DNA of 8,620 nucleotides from Lentimicrobiaceae bacterium (GCA_007119395.1 SKPS01000122.1:1-8620), one strand, 5' to 3'. Counted from the first letter of the stretch, positions 1-7,292 are shown. Made by a program: numbers and translations. Notes: generated from the letters alone by a model not told the origin.

Positions 1-2076
1 CGAATCCGTGATGTGGAGGTGATGTATGAAAACCGTCAGGACAATATGTTGGCTGAGCTGGTGAGTTCACACACGATCTTCAGGGGTGATTTTTCTGCGG
101 ATCTGTACAGGATGCGTTTGGGTGGCGGAGTGGTACTCCGGCAGCTTGTCACCGGAGGGCAGCGCTTTTTTACAGGTCAAACAGCCAGATTGGATCTGGC
201 ACTTGACATCGACAAGCTGACCAACACCTACACTATTGAACGCGGGGAGCTGGAGATGGAGGGTTTGCCCCTGTTGGTATCGGGCACGATCCATCACAGC
301 GATCAAATCCGTGAACTGGCGCTGAAGGTGGATGGTGACAACATGAAGATTGCTCACTTGCTCAACTTGTTGCCCACACAGGGGGGGTCGATTACCAAAG
401 AGTACGCACCCACTGGAAACGTCTCTTTCCGTGGTACCATTCAGGGTGGTTATGCCGGGGGCGAATCCCCTCTGGCTGAATTCACCTACGGCATTGACCA
501 GGGAGCCGTCAGACACAAAGCTTCCGGCGTCGATTTACATAAGATTTCAACGAAAGGGGTCTATCGTTTGTCGGCCAGGGAAAACCTGTTGATACTGAAC
601 ACCTTTTCTGCGAACCTGGGCAACGGTACCATTCAAGGGAGTGGCCGTGTTGCAAACCCTTCATCACCTGAGTTAATGGTAGACCTGGAGGCGGATGTGC
701 AGGTGGAGGAGCTGCTGGGGTTTTTCCCTTTGAAAGAAGTGGAGAAGGCTTCCGGACGGCTGTTGCTGTTTCTGAAAGCTGAAACAGCCCTGAAGTTATC
801 GGAGGAGTTTACGATCACCCATTTGCTGAACAGCCGTACCAATGGTGAGCTACAGATGGAGGGTGTCTCTTTTGTATTGGCAGATGGGGGCAGAGCTTTT
901 CAGGAGTTAAGCGGTCGCATGGTTTTCGACAACAACGATGTAAGGGTTACCCGGTTGGCGGGTCAGACCGGTAGCAACGAGCTGGTCTTTGATGGCTACT
1001 TCCGCAATCTCTTTCCGTACCTTTTGGTTGACAACCAGCCTCTTGAATTCAGAGGTTCTGTAAGAACACCTGTACTCGACCTGAAAGAGCTCTTTCTGGC
1101 AGAAAGAGATGGTGGAAACGGGCAGGGGCAGTTTTCACTCCCTGACCGCATCAGTGGCAGCCTGCAGGTTACCGCTGATCGGCTGATCTATGGTGGTTTC
1201 ACCCCTTCACGCGTGATGGGCAGGGTTCAGGTTTCCCCGTATATGATGACGGCAGAGCAGGTTCAGATGGATGCGTTCGGAGGCAAACTGCAGGGGGCTG
1301 TTGCCCTGGCCGCCACCGGAGACGGAGATTTTCACTTCGATTGCATGCTCAACACCGACAGAACCAACATCAGGGAGCTGTTTCGGCAATTCAACGATTT
1401 CGGACAGCAAAGCTTCACACATGAGCACCTTGATGGGTTGCTTACCAGCAGAATACGCATCCAAAGTGACCTTGACCCGCGTCTTACGATGAAGCTTCCC
1501 ACGATGGAGGTCGTGGGTGAGCTGCTGATAGAGCATGGGGAACTGAAGCATTATGAGCCGGTGATGGCCATGGCGCGCTATACCCGCCTGGATGACCTGT
1601 CGCATATCCGTTTTAGTGCCCTGCGTAATGAGATACGTATCCGCAACCAGGAGATCGTAATTCCTGAAATGATGATCCGGTCTGATGCACTCGATTTGTC
1701 GTTTTCAGGAGTCCATCATTTTCAGGGTCAGATATCTTACAGGATACGTGTTTTGCTTTCTGAGCTTTTATCGCGCAAGGCGCGACGGGTCAACCCTGAG
1801 GCAGTGGCCGGTGATGCATCGGATCAGGATCACAGGGGGCGTGTTACGCTGCATTTGTTGGTGGAGGGCACTTCATCACATCCTGTTGTTCGTTACGACC
1901 GACGAAGTCGCAGGCAAACGGTACAGGAGAGCCTCAGAACGGAAACACAGGAGGTAAGGGAGCTGCTTAGAAAAGAATTTGGTACCTTTAACCGCGAAAA
2001 AAGGAGCAATGAGCGTCAACATGCCCGTAAACAGGAAGAAGAGGGGCAAATCATCATAGAATGGGAGGATCAATAG
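1..2076 (+). CDS. AsmA-like envelope protein, 3' part (5' end outside the window)
   Basis: The reading frame is open from base 1 to a TAG at 2074-2076, giving about 691 codons. The GTG at 13 is only the first possible start inside the window and follows in-frame codons, so the true start lies upstream. The protein is rich in beta-strand-like segments with repeated 'G.l.v..G.i' patterns (for example the stretches around 600-700 and 1140-1320). It ends with the 'DLSFSGVHHFQGQISYRI' type segment (about 1690-1745) seen in the C-terminal region of AsmA/TamB-like proteins, then a highly charged tail ending in an acidic IEWED motif, as I recall for Bacteroidota members. AsmA-like proteins are anchored in the inner membrane, span the periplasm and are linked to outer-membrane lipid and protein homeostasis. 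The expected N-terminal membrane helix would lie outside the window. The histidine kinase gene starts 6 bases downstream, so the two are probably co-transcribed. The family call is good, but the precise role is unknown. Confidence 0.75.
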   Translation, partial: RIRDVEVMYENRQDNMLAELVSSHTIFRGDFSADLYRMRLGGGVVLRQLVTGGQRFFTGQTARLDLALDIDKLTNTYTIERGELEMEGLPLLVSGTIHHSDQIRELALKVDGDNMKIAHLLNLLPTQGGSITKEYAPTGNVSFRGTIQGGYAGGESPLAEFTYGIDQGAVRHKASGVDLHKISTKGVYRLSARENLLILNTFSANLGNGTIQGSGRVANPSSPELMVDLEADVQVEELLGFFPLKEVEKASGRLLLFLKAETALKLSEEFTITHLLNSRTNGELQMEGVSFVLADGGRAFQELSGRMVFDNNDVRVTRLAGQTGSNELVFDGYFRNLFPYLLVDNQPLEFRGSVRTPVLDLKELFLAERDGGNGQGQFSLPDRISGSLQVTADRLIYGGFTPSRVMGRVQVSPYMMTAEQVQMDAFGGKLQGAVALAATGDGDFHFDCMLNTDRTNIRELFRQFNDFGQQSFTHEHLDGLLTSRIRIQSDLDPRLTMKLPTMEVVGELLIEHGELKHYEPVMAMARYTRLDDLSHIRFSALRNEIRIRNQEIVIPEMMIRSDALDLSFSGVHHFQGQISYRIRVLLSELLSRKARRVNPEAVAGDASDQDHRGRVTLHLLVEGTSSHPVVRYDRRSRRQTVQESLRTETQEVRELLRKEFGTFNREKRSNERQHARKQEEEGQIIIEWEDQ

Positions 2077-2082
2077 ATCAGG

Positions 2083-3951
2083 ATGAGCTTACTAACAAAT
2101 ATCAGGGCTTGGAGGTGGATCCTAATGGGAGGGGCGGCACTCATTGTAGTGGCCTCGCTGTGGTACACCAATATCCTGGTGAGGAAAGTGAAGATTGAAG
2201 AGGAGCGCAAGGTACGTATCTGGGCTGAAGCGATTGAGCGACGCGTGAGCTTGGTGAATTACACGGATGAGTATTTTGAGAACCTGAAAGAGGTGGAGCG
2301 CGAGCGCATCAAGTTGTGGGCTGAAGCGATCAGACAGAAGGCTGTGTTGGTGAACTACACCAACCGATTCTTTCAGAAGGTGGGTGAAGAGGAGAGGAAA
2401 AGGGTGGAGCTGTGGGCCGAAGCCAACCGCATCGTGTCCGTGGCCGATACAGCAGAAGAGCTCTCGTTTTACCTGCAAATCATCACAGGCAACACCACGA
2501 TCCCAATCGTTATCACCGATGAGCATGGCAACATCCGTACAGCAGCCAATGTAGACTTCGACCCATCGGAACAAAGAAGACTAACCGGTGATCTGAAAAG
2601 AAGATTTCAGGATTACCCCCCGATCGTATCCGATAACTTCGGACTGATCAACATGATCTACTACAAAGAGTCAAGGATTTACACCGAACTGCGGCAGGTG
2701 CTGAACCACCTGACCGAATCGTTTATTGCAGATGTTGCCCTCAACTCTCTATCGGTTCCGGTGGTGGTCACTGATACCTCACGCAGAGAGGTGATCACAT
2801 GGGGAAACATTGATACCACGCTGCTCAGACCTGAATCTTTACCCGGTTTGATCCAACGGATGGAACAAGAGAACCCCCCCATTGAGATTGCCCTGGCAGG
2901 GAGAACAAAGAATCTGGTCTTTTACGAAAACTCATTCTTTTACAATAGCCTGAAAGAGATTCTCGACAACCATGTGCAGAAGTTTCTGGAAGAGGTGGTG
3001 ATGCATGCAACCGTAGTACCCGTAATCATTACAGATATTAACGAAGAAGAGGTGGTGGCATACGGTGGGGGACTTCAACCTTCACAAGTTGACACACCTG
3101 AAAAGCTTCAGAGGAGGTTGAAGAAGATGGGCTCACAAAACACCCCCATTTTAATCAATTTGCCTGTTCAGGGGAAGCGGTTGATCCACTATGAAGACCC
3201 TTTTCTGCTCACACAGATTCGCTATTATCCCATTATTCAGTTCCTGATCATTGGTGTTTTCATTCTGGCGATCTATTTCTTGCTGAACATAACCCGCCGG
3301 GCTGAACAAGACCGGGTTTGGGCAGGCATGGCCAAAGAGGCAGCACACCAACTCGGCACGCCCATTTCATCCATGATGGCTTGGTTTGAACTGTTGAGAA
3401 TGAACAATGCCACTCCGGATATTATGCAGGAGATGAACAAAGACCTGAGCCGCCTGGAGGCCATCACGGAGCGATTCTCAAAGATTGGCAGCACGCCCGA
3501 GTTGAAGCCTGAAAGCCTGTCAGAGGTGGTTGAATCATCTATGAATTACATGAAAGCGCGTACCTCATCACGCATCAAATATCAACTGGAAATAGACCCA
3601 CCGCTCGAAACGCTGCTGATCCCCCTGAATGTAAACCTGTTTCAATGGGTGATCGAAAACCTGTTGCGCAATGCCGTGGATGCCATCGGCACCGAAGGGA
3701 GCATCACCATCCGGTGCATCGACAAAGAGAAACATGTTTGGGTTGATGTTGAAGACACAGGAAAAGGGATCCCGAAATCAAAAATGAAAATGGTGTTTAC
3801 CCCCGGCTACACCACCAAGAAAAGGGGATGGGGACTGGGCTTGTCTCTCTCTGAAAGAATTGTGAAGAAGTATCACAGTGGAAAAATTTTCGTCAAATCG
3901 TCAGTGATTGACAAGGGGAGTGTTTTTCGTATCGTCTTGAATAAAGAATAA
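2083..3951 (+). CDS. Membrane sensor histidine kinase with triplicated stalk and sensor modules
   Basis: This 622-residue protein should autophosphorylate on His and pass phosphate to a response regulator not encoded here. Membrane segment 1 is about residues 12-33, preceded by R8 and R11, which fits a cytoplasmic N terminus. Residues 34-383 are then outside the cytoplasm and segment 2 spans about 384-401. The H-box follows almost at once: AKEAAHQLGTPISS with phospho-acceptor H422. The ATPase domain has the N-box (N526, N530), G1 DTGKGIP (558-564), an F-box near F572 and G2 GWGLGL (582-587), so catalysis looks intact. There is no HAMP domain. The outer part begins with a charged stalk of 32-residue repeats (W47, W79, W111), then three sensor modules of about 86 residues, each starting P-hydrophobic-hydrophobic-hydrophobic-TD (141-146, 226-231, 313-318). 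The start lies 6 bases after the AsmA-like gene, and a GGGAGGA inside that gene's end sits about 13 bases upstream. Kinase identity is certain; the ligand is unknown. Confidence 0.95.
   Translation: MSLLTNIRAWRWILMGGAALIVVASLWYTNILVRKVKIEEERKVRIWAEAIERRVSLVNYTDEYFENLKEVERERIKLWAEAIRQKAVLVNYTNRFFQKVGEEERKRVELWAEANRIVSVADTAEELSFYLQIITGNTTIPIVITDEHGNIRTAANVDFDPSEQRRLTGDLKRRFQDYPPIVSDNFGLINMIYYKESRIYTELRQVLNHLTESFIADVALNSLSVPVVVTDTSRREVITWGNIDTTLLRPESLPGLIQRMEQENPPIEIALAGRTKNLVFYENSFFYNSLKEILDNHVQKFLEEVVMHATVVPVIITDINEEEVVAYGGGLQPSQVDTPEKLQRRLKKMGSQNTPILINLPVQGKRLIHYEDPFLLTQIRYYPIIQFLIIGVFILAIYFLLNITRRAEQDRVWAGMAKEAAHQLGTPISSMMAWFELLRMNNATPDIMQEMNKDLSRLEAITERFSKIGSTPELKPESLSEVVESSMNYMKARTSSRIKYQLEIDPPLETLLIPLNVNLFQWVIENLLRNAVDAIGTEGSITIRCIDKEKHVWVDVEDTGKGIPKSKMKMVFTPGYTTKKRGWGLGLSLSERIVKKYHSGKIFVKSSVIDKGSVFRIVLNKE
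2203..2436 (+). repeat. 32-residue (96 bp) stalk repeat in the histidine kinase
   Basis: Two full units and a third partial unit are visible: residues 41-72, 73-104 and 105-118. Each begins (E/R)-(R/E)-(K/R)-x-x-(I/L)-W-A-E-A. The first two units also share a V-N-Y-T-(D/N)-x-(Y/F)-F segment. The WAEA Trp codons lie at 2221, 2317 and 2413, exactly 96 bases apart. At the DNA level units 1 and 2 share the 14-base run tgggctgaagcgat and near-identical ttggtgaa(t/c)tacac segments. The strong charge and regular spacing suggest a helical, coiled-coil-like stalk between the first membrane segment and the sensor modules. Confidence 0.9.
2479..3231 (+). repeat. Three tandem diverged sensor modules in the histidine kinase
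   Basis: The modules are residues about 133-218, 219-305 and 306-383. Shared landmarks in order are a strand with (I/V)P(I/V)(V/I)(V/I)TD, a turn and a short charged helix, a (P/T)PI strand (PPI at 179, PPI at 265, TPI at 354), an (I/F/H)Y(K/E)(E/N/D)(S/P) motif (194-197, 281-284, 370-373), and a closing helix. In modules 1 and 2 the closing helix runs into the next module through similar linkers (LRQVLNH and LKEILDN). In module 3 it runs through QIRYYPIIQ into membrane segment 2. Identity is visible at protein level only, so these copies look older than the stalk repeats. Confidence 0.85.
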
Positions 3952-3975
3952 TCATCAACATAAAAAACGAAAGCC

Positions 3976-4278
3976 ATGATTCGACACATTGTTATGTTTA
4001 AGATGAAAGAGGGATTAACGGGATCCGGCAAGGAGGAGGCCATACAGCGATTGAAGTTGGCCGTTGATGCGATGGAAACCCATGTGCCCGAGGTCAAGTT
4101 TCTTCAAACAGGTGTAAACTTCAATCCCCGTCCACAGGCCTTTGATTTGGTGCTGGTTTCTGATTTTCTTTCGGAAGAGGACCTGGACATTTACCGTGAT
4201 CATCCGCAGCATCAATTGGTAATGGATGTTATCAAGGAGGTGGTAGAGAAAGTTCATGTAGTGGATTACTATATATAA
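3976..4278 (+). CDS. Dabb family (stress-responsive alpha/beta barrel) protein
   Basis: This 100-residue protein matches the whole length of a single Dabb domain, a dimeric ferredoxin-like alpha/beta barrel. It opens with MIRHIVMFKMKEG, where H4 and the alternating hydrophobic residues form the first strand. The family hallmark follows at 55-80: AFDLVLVSDF, then an acidic SEEDLDIY, then HPQHQ with H76 and H79. It ends in the usual V.V.DY strand. There is no signal peptide, so it is cytoplasmic. Some family members are linked to stress responses or small-molecule cyclases, but most bacterial single-domain members have no known reaction, and none can be assigned here. It lies 24 bases after the kinase gene and 11 before the GNAT gene, so co-transcription is likely. 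Confidence 0.9.
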   Translation: MIRHIVMFKMKEGLTGSGKEEAIQRLKLAVDAMETHVPEVKFLQTGVNFNPRPQAFDLVLVSDFLSEEDLDIYRDHPQHQLVMDVIKEVVEKVHVVDYYI

Positions 4279-4289
4279 TGGTATAGGTT

Positions 4290-4763
4290 ATGGGTGAAAA
4301 GTCAGGTGATATAGTTTTTCGTCGGTTTCGTTCTACTGATACCGAGTTATATTTAAAGGCTCGTCGTTTGCGTGAGGCGGTTTTTGTTCGGGAGCACAAT
4401 GTACCTGCCGACATGGAGTATGGCAACGAGGAGCAGTCGATTCACTATTTGTTGTTTGATGGTGGTGAGGTAAGGGCAACGGGCAGGTGGCGTCGCACGG
4501 AGCAAGGGATCAAGCTTGAGCGTTTTGTGGTTCCGGCTCCATACCGCAGCCGGGGTTACGGCACAATGATACTTCAGCGGATCCTGCAGGAGGTATTGCA
4601 TGACCACAGTGAGGTGTATCTGCATGCCCAGAAAGGTGCTGTTGACTATTACCGCAAGTCTGGATTCAGGGTGAAAGGTGCTGCTTTTGAAGAGGCGGGT
4701 TTGATTCACTACAAGATGGTGTACAGGCCGCCCACGCAAGGCAGCACCCGGAATGAAGAGTGA
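4290..4763 (+). CDS. GNAT family N-acetyltransferase (ElaA/YjcF-like)
   Basis: This 157-residue protein should transfer an acetyl group from acetyl-CoA to an amine; the substrate is unknown. The N-terminal segment LREAVFVREHNVPADMEYGNEEQSI (28-51, key residues R28, F32, V33, E35, V38, P39, E43) is typical of the ElaA/YjcF-like branch. The acetyl-CoA pyrophosphate loop is RSRGYG (86-91), just after the VVP strand. The C-terminal part has HAQKGAVDYYRKSGF (112-126), the usual Tyr and G-F of the family, and FEEAGLIHYKM (133-143), which resembles the (E)-AG-(I/L)-x-H-x-x-M ending of that branch. There is no signal peptide or membrane segment. It is the last of the four same-strand genes and converges with the minus-strand secreted-protein gene. 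The ATG at 4290 lies 11 bases after the previous stop. Confidence 0.92.
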   Translation: MGEKSGDIVFRRFRSTDTELYLKARRLREAVFVREHNVPADMEYGNEEQSIHYLLFDGGEVRATGRWRRTEQGIKLERFVVPAPYRSRGYGTMILQRILQEVLHDHSEVYLHAQKGAVDYYRKSGFRVKGAAFEEAGLIHYKMVYRPPTQGSTRNEE

Positions 4764-4772
4764 GGAGAGGAT

Positions 4773-4793
4773 GGGTGGACCATAATGGCACCC
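4773..4793. terminator. Hairpin in the convergent gap, possible bidirectional terminator
   Basis: The 57-base gap between the two convergent genes (4764-4820) contains GGGTG (4773-4777) pairing with CACCC (4789-4793), a GA bulge, then CCA/TGG closing a TAA loop. The stem works on both strands, as expected for a shared terminator. No T-run follows on either strand, so it is not a classical rho-independent terminator. Confidence 0.35.
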
Positions 4794-4820
4794 GCGGTTG
4801 ACTCACTTGCTAAGATGATA

Positions 4821-7118
4821 TTATCTTCGTATCAGCGTTACAGTTCCCACCAGGAGGTACTCGTCTGAGTAAGCCTCTTTGATGCGCATTTTATAGGTAT
4901 AGACGCCATCAGGTGCAGGCTGGCCGTTTGGCATGGTGCCATCCCACGATTGTTCCGGATCCTTTGAAAGGAACAATGCCCTGCCGTAACGATCGTACAC
5001 ATAGAATTCAAAGAATTCCACACCGGCAAACTCCCCTACGGGCCCAAACCTGTCGTTGATACCGTCGCCATCGGGGCTAAAGGCATTGGGGACATAAAAC
5101 CTGTTACACCGAATTACGCCAAGCCGGAAGGTATCGGTTGCATGACAGTAGATGCCGTTCATAGAGTTGGTTCCTGTTGCCCAATAGGTTGTGTGTTCCT
5201 GTGGTGATACGGTGATACTGCTTGATGAAGCGCCGGTACTCCAGAGGTAATCCGATGCCCCTGAGACAGACAGCATAATGGAGTTGCCCCGGCATATTGT
5301 GTCTTCGGGCGCATAGATTTCGGTCACCGGAAGTTGAATTACATCAAGCCACATATCGTCATAACTGCTGCAGCCATTTACATCGGTCACGGTCACCTCA
5401 TAGCGTGTACCGCTGTTCGGACTGACGTAGATATTGGGTACGGTATGACCTGTATTCCATTGGTAGTGGTCACCTCCTGCGGCAGCGATCATCATACTGT
5501 CACCACGGCAAATTGTGGTATCGCTTGTAATCCAAGGTATTGGCAGGTCATGGACCTCAACATTGACCGTAGCCGTGTCTTTGCAGCCGAGGGTATCTGT
5601 AACGATCACACTGTATTGGGTTGAGGTGGTGGGATATACCTGGACTGAAGGGGTTACATCCCCTGTAGACCATTCAAAGGCGGTAGCCCCCACTGCAGAA
5701 GCAGAGATTTCGGCCACATCGCCATCGCAGATGGTGTCACCTACGGTTTGTATGACCGGTTTGCTAACGGTCACCAGCACTGAATCCACACGACTCATCT
5801 GACACTGGTCGGTGGTGGTAACATGGTACATCGTAGTGGCAGCAGGATGGATATAGATGGAGGAGGTGGTATCACCTGTGCTCCATTGGTAGCTGTAAGG
5901 GGGTATCCCAAGGGTATCCCATATTTCCAGTGTGGTGGTGGTGGCACACAACACGGTATCGTTGCTGATGTCAGGATCCATCGGGTGGTAGTCTTTGATA
6001 TATGCCCATACCGTATCGGTGGTGCAGAAAGAGGTGTTTGCAATAATTCTCACGGTGCGGATTCCTTGCGGGATGCTGTCCATGACAGGGTGAATGTACA
6101 GCAGTGCAGAGTCGGTGCCAGCCGGTATGGTGATGCTGTTTGGGATTTGAGCGTAATCGACTCCGTTGACGGCACTCCCTCCAACGCTGTAATAGATGGT
6201 ACGGTCAACAGGTGTGACACTGGGCAGGCGGAATTCGATCACCGCGCTGTTACACCCTTCGATGGCCATGGTGTCCAACGTGGGTGAGGTGGTGTATGTA
6301 GAGAGCTGTACATTGTCGCTGGTAAAGCTATTGGCTTCGAGGAACACGCCGGAGTCAAGGATTCCATCACCGGCATCCGCGATGGCGATCTTGAGGCGGT
6401 AAGGCACGCAAGGCACCACATGCAATGAAGCGGTAAGCACGGTAGTGAGACCGTCGTATTCAATCCATACACCCCCGGTATTGTTAATGTAATAAGCACA
6501 ATTCATACATGGCCCGACATTGTTGGTGCCGTTGTTCACGTTGTTGATGGAAACGGGGGTATTGGTTGTACCGGGTACAATGGCGATGTTTCTGTAATGG
6601 AACGGAGTCCAGGTAGCCGGATCGAACCCGCCACTGACAAAGAAGCCAAACACATCATTAAAGGAGCTGCCAACATACTGCGGGTACTCTTCAGAGCCAA
6701 ACACATACCTGAATCTGATGGTGTCGCTCAGTGGCACGAAGTCGAACTCCAGCACTGCCGCATCGAACGTTTGGCTGGGAGCAACCAGGGTACTCAACAG
6801 CGAATCACCGGGGTAGTTGAGGTTGGTACCGGCAGAGGCGCTGGTGTTGGGCCCCATGGCTGTATTAACATAGCCTGTGGCAAGGATGATCCCTTCAGAA
6901 AACCCCAGGTTGGTGGCGTTGGCACCGGTAGTAAACGATCCAATGGCGTCGGGATGCCCGGTGTAGGTAACATTGGAGATGGTTACACCACTCCCCACAA
7001 GGATATTCTGTACCATGGTAGCAGGTACTCCCCCCTGGGTTATGACGAGCTGCCCATGGAGTGGTACTATGCCAACCATCAGGAGAAAAAACGGTAGTAT
7101 ATAACGAATCACTGACAT
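4821..7118 (-). CDS. Secreted T9SS cargo: choice-of-anchor L, Calx-beta-like, four Ig/PKD-like repeats, type B sorting domain
   Basis: This 765-residue protein starts with a signal peptide (hydrophobic 5-20, likely cleaved after LHG at 22). Residues about 30-270 are a choice-of-anchor L domain: LGFSEGIILATG (71-82), RYVFGSEEYPQYVGSSFNDV (137-156), NIAIVPGT (177-184) and KIAIADAGDGILDSGVFLEA (243-262). Residues about 275-380 look Calx-beta-like (NGVDY at 318-322, IPAGTDSA at 331-338, MDS at 346-348). Residues about 381-671 hold four Ig/PKD-like repeats. The last approximately 94 residues form the gliding-motility-associated C-terminal domain (FYVPNAFSPDGDGINDRF at 674-691, YDRYGRALF at 708-716, WDGT at 725-728, DGVYTY at 737-742), the type B signal for T9SS. 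It is therefore exported by Sec, then moved across the outer membrane by T9SS and released or surface-attached. An adhesin or structural role is inference; no enzyme domain is visible. Confidence 0.93.
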   Translation of the reverse strand: MSVIRYILPFFLLMVGIVPLHGQLVITQGGVPATMVQNILVGSGVTISNVTYTGHPDAIGSFTTGANATNLGFSEGIILATGYVNTAMGPNTSASAGTNLNYPGDSLLSTLVAPSQTFDAAVLEFDFVPLSDTIRFRYVFGSEEYPQYVGSSFNDVFGFFVSGGFDPATWTPFHYRNIAIVPGTTNTPVSINNVNNGTNNVGPCMNCAYYINNTGGVWIEYDGLTTVLTASLHVVPCVPYRLKIAIADAGDGILDSGVFLEANSFTSDNVQLSTYTTSPTLDTMAIEGCNSAVIEFRLPSVTPVDRTIYYSVGGSAVNGVDYAQIPNSITIPAGTDSALLYIHPVMDSIPQGIRTVRIIANTSFCTTDTVWAYIKDYHPMDPDISNDTVLCATTTTLEIWDTLGIPPYSYQWSTGDTTSSIYIHPAATTMYHVTTTDQCQMSRVDSVLVTVSKPVIQTVGDTICDGDVAEISASAVGATAFEWSTGDVTPSVQVYPTTSTQYSVIVTDTLGCKDTATVNVEVHDLPIPWITSDTTICRGDSMMIAAAGGDHYQWNTGHTVPNIYVSPNSGTRYEVTVTDVNGCSSYDDMWLDVIQLPVTEIYAPEDTICRGNSIMLSVSGASDYLWSTGASSSSITVSPQEHTTYWATGTNSMNGIYCHATDTFRLGVIRCNRFYVPNAFSPDGDGINDRFGPVGEFAGVEFFEFYVYDRYGRALFLSKDPEQSWDGTMPNGQPAPDGVYTYKMRIKEAYSDEYLLVGTVTLIRR
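5106..5978 (-). repeat. Four approximately 72-residue Ig/PKD-like repeats
   Basis: The repeats cover residues about 381-671 of the secreted protein. Each has an early Cys (391, 464, 537, 609) after DT(V/I) or TI, a core (Q/E/L)W(S/N)TG with Trp at 412, 484, 554 and 626, a (S/T)..YxVxxT-like strand, and a late Cys (439, 512, 583, 658). The spacing is 70-73 residues. The Cys pair in each repeat probably forms a disulfide, which fits an exported protein. The pattern resembles the 'cxGdsvtLtasGa..Y.WstG' repeats common in T9SS cargo. Confidence 0.85.
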
Positions 7119-7194
7119 ATTGTGTAGACTTTAAAATGTGCAAGAACGGGAGACCCGCCAATAATAAGACACGCAATTGGGGCAAAAGGTTGTC

Positions 7195-7205
7195 TGGTCT
7201 GACCA
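7195..7205. promoter_or_regulatory. 11-base inverted repeat next to the putative promoter
   Basis: TGGTC-T-GACCA is a perfect 5+1+5 inverted repeat in the divergent intergenic region. It lies within a few bases of the predicted transcription start of the minus-strand gene, where an operator could act. It is short and may be chance. Confidence 0.2.
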
Positions 7206-7213
7206 CAAATGTA
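7206..7213 (-). promoter_or_regulatory. Putative Bacteroidota -7 element for the secreted-protein gene
   Basis: On the minus strand this reads TACATTTG, an exact match to the Bacteroidota -7 consensus TAnnTTTG. It lies 87 bases upstream of the ATG at 7118. No clean TTG -33 box sits at the expected 19-21 base distance; the nearest candidate is a GTGG near 7235. The call rests on the -7 box alone. Confidence 0.35.
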
Positions 7214-7292
7214 AGAAATTTTTTCTATCTTGTGCCACTTTTCGGAGACAATTGTTATACTATTAATCATAAATCACAAAAAACTGACTATT

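Larger units (their letters stand above)
7119..7292. other. Divergent intergenic region
   Basis: This 174-base region separates the secreted-protein gene from the peptidase gene and must hold both promoters. It is AT-rich from about 7205 to 7292. It contains the putative -7 box, the 11-base inverted repeat and an 8-base palindrome ACAATTGT at 7248-7255. I see no clear -7/-33 pair for the plus-strand gene and no RNA gene. Confidence 0.6.

Noticed and set aside
67..516. 149-codon minus-strand open frame opposite the AsmA-like gene
   Set aside because: It is a shadow frame with no recognisable domain inside a coherent plus-strand coding region.
2122..2574. 150-codon minus-strand open frame opposite the kinase stalk
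   Set aside because: It is antisense to a well-supported kinase, and its His/Cys-rich low-similarity product looks like a shadow translation.
4812..4827. AAGAT/ATCTT inverted repeat at the end of the secreted-protein gene as a terminator
   Set aside because: It has only five AT-rich pairs, overlaps the last codons and lacks a T-run, so it is too weak to call.
5823..6287. 154-codon plus-strand open frame antisense to the secreted-protein gene
   Set aside because: It lies wholly inside a gene with clear domain homology. Its composition looks like a mirror of the Thr/Ser-rich repeats and it has no recognisable domain.
6597..7097. 166-codon plus-strand open frame antisense to the choice-of-anchor L domain
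   Set aside because: It is a shadow of the conserved minus-strand frame, with no domain, no start context and no neighbour support.
7248..7255. ACAATTGT palindrome as an operator for the peptidase gene
   Set aside because: An 8-base AT-rich palindrome in AT-rich DNA is expected by chance, and no paired promoter elements were found around it.
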